Below, piece by piece: positions 48,007 to 57,107 of a DNA stretch of 64,000 bases (position 1 is the first letter of the stretch; each line of letters opens with the position of its first letter). A program made the position numbers and the translations under genes. Below the pieces are notes generated by a model. That model did no database searches and was not told the origin of the DNA. It was given only the letters and a program-made list of their open reading frames with translations. Source of the stretch: Cryptomeria japonica (taxonomy: Eukaryota; Streptophyta; Pinopsida; Cupressales; Cupressaceae); assembly GCF_030272615.1 (NCBI RefSeq), contig NC_081409.1:614030755-614094754 (forward strand). The letters run 5' to 3'.

Positions 48007-49502
48007 AGATTGATGAACAATTCAGAGGAACTTCAAGGTATATAGACTCTGAACCAACAACAGAAAATTTGACAAATGAACCTACTCTAAATCCACTAGT
48101 ACAAAATGAAGATCCAACTACCCCAGTATCATCTAAGGATTCCACAGTAATTGAGGAAGAACAACAAACAAAGACACCCCAGTATGTAAGACTGAATCAT
48201 TCTGAAGATCAGATAATTGGAAACAAGTTTAAAGGAGTTATGACAAGAGGAAGATTGGCAAATGAAGAGGTATGCCTTATTTCTCAAATTGAACCATCAT
48301 TTGTTAATGAGGCATGTGAAGATAAATGTTGGATTAAAGCTATGGAAGAAGAATTAGAACAAATTGAGAAAAATAACACTTGGACATTAGTTCCCTTGCC
48401 TAAAGATAAAAATGTAATTGGAACCAAATGGGTATCCAGAAACAAACTTAATGAAGATGGTAAGGTTGTCAGAAATAAAGAAAGACTAGTGTGTAAGGGA
48501 TATTCAAAGAAAGAAGGAGTTGATTACAATGAAACCTTTGCACCAGTAGCTAGAATTGAGGCAGTCAGATTATTTTTGGCTTTTGCAGCACACAAGAACT
48601 ACAAAGTTTATCAAATGGATATTAAATGTGCATTTTTGAATGGAGATCTTGAAGAGGAAGTATACATTGAACAACCTGATGTATTTTCTTTGACAAATGA
48701 CAATGATATGGTTTGCAGGTTAAGAAAAGCTTTGTATGGATTAAAGCAAGCTCCAAGAGATTGGTATGCAAGATTGGATACGTATCTTTTGAAGATTGGT
48801 TTTACTAAAGGAAATGCAAACAACAATTTATATTATAAAATAACTAATGATGACATCTTGATTATAGAAGTATTTGTTGATGATATAATCTTTGGAGGAG
48901 AAGATGGATTATGTAAAGAATTTTCTATTAATATGCAGCAAGAATTTGAAATGTCTATGACTGGTGAAATAAGATTCTTTTTAGGATTGCAGATTTCACA
49001 GACTAATAAAGGTATATTCTTGAGTCAATCCAAATAATTAAAAGAGTTACTAAAGAAATTTGGGATGGAGAACTCTAAACCGGTAAGCACACCTATGACA
49101 ACAAATGACAAATTATCACAAAGGGATGAATCTACACCTGTTAATCCAACTAGATACAAATCTATGATAGGAGGTTTACTGTATTTGACACAAACTAGAC
49201 CTGATATTATGAATGCATTATGTATTGTTTCAAGATTTTAAAGTAATCCTAGAGAAAATCATGAATCAATAGTAAAATGGATTTTCTGGTACTTATAGGG
49301 CACTACAAATCTTGGATTATGGTACCCCAGAGATGAAAACTTTGAACTATGTGTATACACAGATGCAAATTGGGCAGGAGATGTGGATGATAGAAAAAGA
49401 ACCATCGGCAGAGCATTCTTTCTTGGAAATAGATTAGTTTCTTGGCTAAGTAAGAAACAAAGTTGTACATCTTTATCAACAACAGAATCAGAATATGTTG
49501 TA
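48007..49502 (+). pseudogene. Copia F RT and RNase H (first part)
   Basis: After an acidic linker, RT reads [45 protein letters not shown] and FVDDIIFGGED near 48880. It passes a stop at 49035 into the RNase H with YTDANWAGDVDDRK and SLSTTESEYVVA, where solo LTR S interrupts at 49507/49508. Stops near 49239 and 49298 add damage. Confidence 0.9.
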
Positions 49503-49507
49503 GCAGT

Positions 49508-50968
49508 TGTAGACACCTAAAAATGGTCAACGCTTGCGGAATCATACTTTAACATTTGCGCATTGCCTCATTTTAGGTTTTTGCGTCGCATTAACATTTC
49601 TCCTATGATTCGTACTTGGTTTTTATCATTTGCGAGCATCGAGTCATTCTTCTACATTCTTCATTTATCTCGCTCTCGAATTTGGTCTTGTTGACAACAC
49701 TATCCAATCATGATTTTGATCAATTTTATCTTATTGCATCAATGTGCATGCTCATTTGTCATCATTTTGGACATCGTCAATCCTAATTAGGGTTTTGTCC
49801 TCCTGTCAATCTTGCGATCAATTTGTCATCGATCGTTGTCCTCTTATCAATCTTGTCGATTTATCATCAATCCTTATCATTTTCAGTCTTGTCGTTTTAA
49901 CGATCGATTTGTCATCGGTCGTTGTCATGTTCGATCTTGACATTTTGCGATCGATTTGTCATTGATCGTGGTCATTTTCAATATTGTCATCAATTCTTGT
50001 CCTCTTGTTCGATCTTGTCATTTTGCGATTAATTTGCCATCGATCATTGTCAGTCTCAATTATGTCAATTTGGATCAATTTGTCATTGTTCCTCGTCAAT
50101 TGGCACATTTTCTCAATCAAATCATTTATCACATTGGTCATTTATCAATCCAAAATCAAATCATGATAGATATCAATTATCCTTTGTCAAGACCTAATTG
50201 ACATTCTCGCATTGCTAATTCATCTTCTAGGGTTTCATGATTTCATCATTTAACCTGGTTTGTCATTTCTTCCTCTAGGATTAATAAATTATTTATTTAT
50301 CCTAAGTCTTCTTGTCACAATTAAATGTTCATTTAATTGGCTAATTATTCCTCTTTGTGAATTAATTAATAAATGACAAAATATTAATTAATTTACCTAA
50401 TTTTCATCAATTTCCTAATTTCCAAGTCATCATTTCTAACCTAATTTTCTAATTTCTCCTAAATTCCTAAATGTCTATTTCTATTTCAAAATCTTGTCAT
50501 AAATCCTTGCATAGCAATTTGTCATACACATGTCATAATTTTGCTATTCTTGATTTGAATTTCCATTCGAATCATTATCATGCTAATTTGATCATTTCTC
50601 CAATTTATCTATAAATTGGATGAATTTCTTCAATAAAAGCCCTTGATTCTTGACCCCTAATCAAACTATTGAATTTCTAATCACTTTGTCAAATCACGCT
50701 TCTAGTATTCTTGTGTCAATGTCAATCTTGCTTTCTCAATTAGGTTTATGCACTTGAAGGTGAGATCTACAACAAAACTATTTGGAGAAGAAAGAAGAAC
50801 AATGGAGCCGCATGAAGGGAACATCTGGTTTGCATAATCTTTTTACATGTTTTATCTTCATGTCTCTATTGAATGTGTTTAGGATAGATCGTTGCAATGT
50901 GCTTTCGTGATTGAGCTAATGATTAGTATTTTGATTTTCTTTGATGATTTCCGATTTCCTAACGTACA
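49508..50968 (+). mobile_element. Solo LTR S inside copia F
   Basis: 1,461 bp, starting TGTAGACACCTAAAAATGG and ending CTAACGTACA, with the perfect target duplication GCAGT at 49503-49507 and 50969-50973. The frame of F's RNase H resumes at AVTNYT directly afterwards. It contains no coding domain, so it is best read as a solo LTR left by LTR-LTR recombination. Its start resembles that of G's LTR (TGTAATACCCTAAAAATGG), suggesting a gypsy source. Confidence 0.88.
49812..50105. repeat. Degenerate 45-bp minisatellite within solo LTR S
   Basis: About six to seven imperfect units with the core GCGATCGATTTGTCATCGAT recur at about 49814, 49856, 49901, 49949, 50027 and 50072. The core is rich in self-complementary GATCGATC. 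Confidence 0.7.
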
Positions 50969-50973
50969 GCAGT

Positions 50974-51297
50974 AACTAACTATACATAGCTACTATGGCT
51001 TAAGGAAATGTTGAAAGACATAAAGTTTATGTAAAATGCGGGGAACCTATTACTATCTATTGTGATAACACTGCAACAATTGATATATCTAAGAATTCGG
51101 TACTACATTCTAAAACCAAACATGTTTCTATCAAACTAAATTTTCTAAGGGAAAATGTTGAAGCAAAGGAGATAAAACTGGTTTATGTGAATACTAAAGA
51201 GCAGATTGTAGATATTTTCACTAAACCTTTGCCTAAGGAGACTTTTGAATATCTCAGAGATCAGCTTGGAGTCATACCACCACTGGTAGAGACTTAG
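50974..51297 (+). pseudogene. Copia F RNase H (second part)
   Basis: Continues NYT...LLWLKEMLKDIKF from the GCAGT site, then a frame change and the SKTKHVSIKLNFLREN and DIFTKPLPKETFEYL segments, ending VET and TAG at 51295-51297. The same ending is found in copia A. Confidence 0.88.
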
Positions 51298-51373
51298 ACA
51301 GTTGATGATTGTCATCAATCGGTAGAATTAATAGAGAAATATTTTATTCCGGTCTTTGATGAGAAGCTACTTC

Positions 51374-51685
51374 TCAAGGGGAGTAGTTGGTATATTGAAT
51401 TGATTGGTATTTTGTATATGAACTTGGTTTTTATTGTAACTTTGGCATTTGATGTCAAAGGGGGAGAGATTGGTATGGAAAAACTTTGAAAAACACAAGG
51501 ATAACACATGTTGCTCATAGGGGGAGAGATTGTTGTTTGGGGGAGATTATTACTCTCTGTATCTGAATTTTGATTTCTGGTTATGATCTTTTTGGAGATT
51601 GTTGGTTTTTGGTATTTGGCATTTCTATTTTGGCACTTTGATGGTTTTTCCATCTTGTGTTGCCATCAATGCCAAAGGGGGAAAT
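51374..51685 (+). other. Copia F polypurine-tract array
   Basis: Five G-run motifs at about 51374-51386, 51456-51470, 51517-51530, 51538-51548 and 51674-51685, most of the form AGGGGGAGAGATTG. The last, AAAGGGGGAAAT, abuts the 3' LTR. It is the densest such array in the window. Confidence 0.85.
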
Positions 51686-52744
51686 TGTTGGTTTTTTGGT
51701 ATGGTTTTGTCATTGATGTCAACACCTACTAAACACTTACCAACTCCAACACTTTGGAGATCCAACAGCATTCACCAGCAAGCAAGTAACTATTGCATAG
51801 TTACTGGTATCTGGTACACTGGCAAGATATAATGATCACCGACCCTTGGACTGATATGGAAAACACTTGGTTATGTCGAAGACATCGTTTGGACATCTTG
51901 TCCTAGAGTTTTGTTCATTGATATATTCATATTTGCATATTTGTTGTTACCGGCAAATAGGTCTAGGGTTACACCGGTAGGTTTATCTTTTCCAGATCAA
52001 CATGACACACTATGGAGATGATTAATTATTGTTGTAAATGCATTAAGCCAACATGTTCAATTAGTTATTGCATCGGATATTATATTATTTGTAAAATGTT
52101 TTTATTGTTATATCTTGTAGAGCCGACTTACTAAAATTGGTCTTAGGTTATGGTATAAATGTAAGATCTTATTTGTAAGATCAGATGTGGAATGAGAAGA
52201 AGGTTTTTGTTAAGGTATATGTGAGATTAAGCAGAGCTATACACGCAGACATCATTTGAAGGTGAAACTAGGTTTTTGTGAAAGCATATCAGCATTACAC
52301 CGATACGGAATCCATCATATGAAGATGCTATTTTGTGCAGTACATTCTTATTGGATTTAACCATCCAACTATAGTCAGTATGACTCCCATTTTGTGATTG
52401 AGCAGTGAGTTCTAGGCGCTTGGCCTTTCTGCATGTGCAGACCCCGTTTATGTACACTTACTATCTGCAGTAGTATCATCTGATTGTGGGTAAGGTTTCC
52501 CACCATGGTTTTTCCCCTTATAGGGTTTCCATGTACAAATATTGGTGTTATGTGTTGTGGATGACTTTGTCTTTATGTTTCATACACTAATCCTTATCGA
52601 TATAGCAATTAACTATTAAAACTGTCTACCGACATACTTAACTGGTTTACCAGTATTAAGCATTAAGTTGGTTAAGTTGTTTTTTGTTTGAATTTATTTG
52701 ACAACTAATTCACCCCCCCTCTCAATTGTCTCCGGGACCTAACA
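51686..52744 (+). repeat. Copia F 3' LTR
   Basis: 1,059 bp from TGTTGGTTTTTTGG to GGGACCTAACA, with GGTTTTTCCCC and CACCCCCCCTCTCAATTGTC near the end as in related LTRs. It contains a perfect 8-bp hairpin (51786-51804). Confidence 0.88.
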
Positions 52745-52749
52745 CTGAA

Positions 52750-53410
52750 AACCTTAGATTTTCTCTATGTACACCTCTTCTTCTAGATTGTCATTCAAGA
52801 ATACAGATTTGACATCCATTTGATATACTTTCTATCCTTTATGGGCTAAGAATTCCAAGAACATTCTGATTGCTTCAAGTCTTGCAATTGGTGCAAATGT
52901 CTCCTCAAATTCTATCCCTTCAACCTAAGCATATCCCTTGTACACAAACCTTGCTTTGTTCCTTATCACTTTCCCTTGTGCATACATATTGTTCCTATAG
53001 ACCCATTTAGTCCCAATGACATTTTTGTTTGTTGGTCTAGGAACTGATTCCCATGTTTTGTTCTTCTCTATCTACTGTAGCTCTTCTTCCATAGAATTCA
53101 TCCACTTCTCACTCTTGCTAACCTCATCATATGTTTTGGATTCCATCTTAGTCATGAGGTAGAAATTTACTTGCTCAGTGTTCCTTGCTCTCCTTTTTTT
53201 TAACACACCATCATTCTTATTTCCAATAATCTGATCCTCGGGGTGATTCTTTTGCACATATCTATTAGGGACTTTGCTTGATGCTTCTTCTTCTTGTTCA
53301 CTCTTAGATTGATCTTCATCTTCACTATGTGATTCTTCAATCTGATTTATTGTAGTCTTTTTATCTTTATTTAAATTCTCATCAATTCTCAAATGTACAT
53401 TTTCAACCAC
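52750..53410 (-). pseudogene. Copia E RT N-terminal half and linker
   Basis: Minus strand. An acidic linker (SEDEDQSKSEQEEEASS), then NRYVQKNHPEDQIIGNK and [18 protein letters not shown], then MDVKSVFLND and EEEVYIEK up to the F insertion. Stops near 53070, 52930 and 52760. Confidence 0.88.
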
Positions 53411-54235
53411 TTTCTTTATCCTTTTGTTAAAACATTTGTAGGCTTTGTTGTGAGTAGAGTATCCTAAAAATATATCTTCACCCCTTCTTGATTCAGAGCT
53501 ACCTAATCCATATTCATTTCATATGATGAAGCATTTGTTTCCAAACACTTTGAAATACTTGATTGAGGGTCTCCTATCATACCATAGTTCATAATGTGTC
53601 ATATTTATGTTCACCCTTAGTTGTACTTTGTTTAAGGTGTATGTAATAGTGTGAACTGCTTCTTTCTAATAAGCATCAGGCAGATTTGCTTCATTTAACA
53701 TTGTTCTTGACATTTCCTTGACTCTCCTATTATTCATTTCCACAACTCCATTTTGTTGTGGTGTCCTAGATGTTGAATATTGTCTTCTGATTTCATGCCT
53801 CTTACAGTAACCTTCATACTCATTTGATGTGAACTCACCTCCACAGTCTGACCTTAGGCATTATAGCTTGTAGCCACTCTCCTTTTCTACCATCTTCTTT
53901 AAGACCTTGAATCTCTCAAATGCTTGTGACTTGTCTTGCAAGAAGGTGACCCATGTCATTCTTGAAAAATCATCTAGAAGCAACATAAAGTATTTTTCTC
54001 CATTTAATGTTCTTGTCCTTGTAGGTATGCATAAGTCAGTATGAACAAGTTATAGTGCCCTTTTAGTTGAGTATAATTTATTCTTGAAGCTTACTTTATT
54101 TTTCTTCCCTCTTTGACACTCATCACAAAAAGTGCTTGCAGGTTTGATAATCTATGGTATGTGCCTTACATATCCTTTCTTGCTTACTTTGACCAAATTG
54201 TCAAAATTAATGTGTCCTGGCCTTCTATGCCATAG
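53411..54235 (-). pseudogene. Copia E integrase
   Basis: Minus strand. Zinc region HINFDNLVKV...CDECQRGKK, catalytic blocks HTDLC (near 54025), LRSDCGGEF (near 53845) and QQNGVVEMNNR (near 53745), so all three acidic residues are kept. Scattered TAG/TAA codons (near 54155, 54050, 53860, 53670) are mostly where Gln or Trp is expected. Confidence 0.88.
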
Positions 54236-54665
54236 TCAACTCTCATCAACTTGTCCCATCATACATTGAGACTCAAAGCATTCCTTAAGATTATATACAT
54301 TTCCATATGTTCTTTCTCCTTCAGCAACAAGATGACCATTGCTCTCTTTTCTGATTTTACAGCCCTTGGAATTAAATATAAGCTTATATCCTTTGTCACA
54401 CATTTGAATTACACTTAGTAGATTGTTCTTTAGACCTTCCACATTATATATATCATGTGCTTTCAACTTTCCATCAATGTCTAGTGTGCCTCTACCCTTG
54501 ATTTTGATTGATTAATTGTCTCCAAACCTCACTAAACCACCATTCTAATCTTCAAGATTAATGAATTTCTTCTTATCACCAGTCATGTGGTTGGAACACC
54601 CACTATCAACTACCCACAAGTTTTTCCTTTCAGCATGTAGGGAAGTTTGAACAATCAAACTTGAC
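54236..54665 (-). pseudogene. Copia E protease
   Basis: Minus strand. The active-site block WVVDSGCSNHMTGDKKKFI (54625-54570) keeps its Asp. YNVEGLKNNLLSVIQMCDKG follows at 54440. Stops near 54550 and 54515 break the frame. Confidence 0.87.
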
Positions 54666-54915
54666 TTAGCCTTGCCTTAATCCTTTTTCAGTGCAAACTT
54701 GCTTGATTTCTTTCTTCTTTTTTGTTGTCCCATTTGGTTCTAGTTTTGCATTGGGTTCAGATATTGACACTGTCTTCTTTTTCTTAGCTATCCTAAGCTT
54801 ACAATGTTTTGCAATGTGGCCCAAGTTTTGACAATGATAGTATTTTATATTTACATTAAATGATACATTTGAAAAACTATTGTAGGACTTGTGTGTGTGA
54901 AAAAGGTTTTGCAGC
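54666..54915 (-). pseudogene. Copia E Gag C-terminus, cut by element G
   Basis: Minus strand from 54915: a knuckle YYHCQNLGHIAKHC whose first Cys is now Tyr, then a very Lys-rich tail (KKKKTVSISEP, TTKKKKEIKQ). Upstream Gag is missing because the LTR of element G starts at 54916; it should continue on the far side of G. Confidence 0.8.
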
Positions 54916-56033
54916 TGTAAGCACAACCCTTCAATTAAGTCATTACATGTATGGTTAGTAAATAATAATCAATCAATAATAAATCATAACAAAGTGACTA
55001 ATTGCTTTCTAAAAGATGCGAGTATAAGATTGCTCTCACATATTTTATAAGCAATACCAGTGACTAGACAACACCAAGATGAAGGATTTAATCTATATGA
55101 TATTAACTATATGGATGCACGATGGATGAACAATTCAAGCAATAATCAATTCAAGCAATATGGATGAGTAAAAGTAAATATGGATGCAAATAATCTAAAA
55201 AAGGATAATGATCTTCAATGACTTCAGAGAAAAATTAGCATGATAATAATCTCCAAGCATGTTTTAAAAAATCTATGGGGTGAATTGAAATGAGAGCTGA
55301 AGACTGAATTTATAGAGAATTCTCAAGAGAGATGATGAAAAAAAGCTCAATTTAGGATTAATTAAAATAATTGAGAAATCAGGTTTAGTTAACCTTGAGA
55401 TAGATTCCAATTATAGTTTAATTGAAATGCATTCAAATTAGAAGTCCAAGTTGCATTGGAAATAATAATAAATTAATTACATGCATTTGTGATAAAAATA
55501 GATAACTCTTTTATTCATTCAAGAAAAGAGTCTTTTCAATGCAACTAAACTTCTTTTTCTGAAAAGCTTTTAATTCCAATTTTAGAGAATAATTCAATAA
55601 TTCAATTTAATTGTTTTTCTGATTTCAAGTTCTAAATTTAGAAAAAGAAATAATATCTCAAGTTTGATTTCTCTCTCAATTCAATTCTTTTTGTTTAATT
55701 TCAATTCAACTCTTGCTTTGTGATTAATTCTTCTTTTGTAATAAATTAATTCCTTTTGCATGATTAAATGGTAAATTTATTAATTAATTAAATATGAAAG
55801 GATATTTAATAAATTAAAATAGGATAATTGATCAAAATGATATTCTCGGAAATGATTCAATTAATTAAATAAATATTTAATTAATATTGAGTAATTGATT
55901 TGCCATGTGATTTTTGATGATTAAAGAATTAATAATGTGCTCAAGGTTGATTTAATTGCCTTTGGTTAGGACCTTGGTGATGTTGTTGAGATTAGGGGCC
56001 CATGGTTTAGATGACCATTTTTAGGGTATTACA
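54916..56033 (-). repeat. Element G 3' LTR
   Basis: 1,118 bp with ends TGTAA...TTACA. In element sense it starts TGTAATACCCTAAAAATGG directly after the PPT-like AAAGAGGGGCAAA (56034-56046). The body is very AT-rich and has no ORF. The 5' partner is outside the window. Confidence 0.8.
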
Positions 56034-57107
56034 TTTGCCCCTCTTTGAAATAATGTGCGAGCAGCGCGTTGGTTCAAAGAATGTGTGATGTCTAGGAGAT
56101 ACCAGTTCTGAACTTGATTGATCACGAACCAGATGAAGAGAGAGGTGTTTAGCTTGATTCGAAGCGATGAAGCTGAATGAAGTCTGATTAAAGGGATACC
56201 ATTCCTGAACTTGATTGAACTTAGGAACGATAGAAAACAAAAGATACCGAACTTGAAATTGATTGATCTAGACATAGCGAGTGATGATAAAAATCGGTCT
56301 TGAACTTGATTGATCAAGATACGATGAGCAAAGATAAACTGTCCAGCTTGATCCAAAGCGACTAAACTAAACACCTTCTTAGATTGAGTGTGATCAATGA
56401 AACTATTTAAACCCTTGATTGAGTTTAAATGAATAATGAAAAGTGATAAAACTGATTAATGTTAAGAGATTGATTCAGAAAAAGACAAATATCAGCTTGA
56501 TTTGAAGCGATGAAACTGATATGCCCCTAGCGATTGATTTGATTCAGATGATCAAGAGATCTCAACTTGATGTGAAGCGATGAAGCTAAGATGCCCCTTA
56601 GCAAATAAGAATTGATTTTCTTTAGTTGAAAATATTTTTGCTCGACTTTTGATGAAGATTTGAAAAATTTTCTCGACTTTGAAGATGTGAAGTCATAAGG
56701 TCATGAGTATGCCCCCTCGGGAGTGAAATCAAAAGATAATGAGGGTACATTATAGGAAATTATTGGCGATAATAAGTTATTAGAGCACAAATTGATCTTG
56801 AGGAATTTTTTGAAGATTTGGCATTGATTGATAAGAAATTGAGCGCAATTTGAAGAAAGAATGAGCATTTGATGAAAAGAGCGCTAAGTGGTCCAAATTG
56901 TGAAATTGACTAGAAAAATGATCTCAAATTTCAATTTCGATCCCAAAAATGGAATTAGAATGGTCAAATTAGCTAAGGGTACAATTTTCATGTCCGTCGG
57001 AGCAAGTTGAAAAATTAGGTTTTTGGCTATATATGGGACAAAAGTATCATTTTCAAATCATTTTAACCCTCCAAGTTTGAAAATTCAAAAAGCCTTCTAT
57101 GAAGAAA
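56034..57107. other. Element G 3' spacer with dispersed repeat motifs
   Basis: No gene seen. Motif AGCTTGATTNGAAGCGATGA recurs at about 56151, 56345, 56495 and 56563, and GAACTTGATTGATCAAGAT at about 56109, 56205, 56253 and 56300. ATGCCCCT occurs after the later copies (minus strand AGGGGCAT, PPT-like). Confidence 0.65.

Larger units (their letters stand above)
45168..52744 (+). mobile_element. Copia F: Ty1/copia retrotransposon with a shortened 5' LTR
   Basis: Plus strand. 5' LTR 45168-45617 (450 bp), PBS 45620-45631, gag-pol 45674-51297 (interrupted by solo LTR S), PPT array 51374-51685, 3' LTR 51686-52744 (1,059 bp). Flanks TTGAA (45163-45167) and CTGAA (52745-52749) are target copies with one change; removing F rejoins copia E's RT in frame as GFQLHEDENF. 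The shared 5' parts of the LTRs differ at about 19 of 250 positions. Coding sequence is close to copia A. Confidence 0.92.
18004..54915 (-). mobile_element. Copia E: Ty1/copia retrotransposon split by six insertions
   Basis: E's parts, in plus-strand order, are the 3' LTR (18004-38228 less T, B and C), PPT array and 3' UTR (38229-38537), RNase H end (38538-38597), [D], RNase H and RT (44084-45167), [F], RT, integrase, protease and Gag knuckle (52750-54915), [G]. Across each gap the protein sense resumes, for example GVLPPAFST...DSFEHL joins DIFTKPLPKD over D. The left flank ACAAA (17999-18003) is the expected target duplication in gypsy H; its partner, the 5' LTR and the Gag N-terminus lie beyond 64000. 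Confidence 0.85.
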
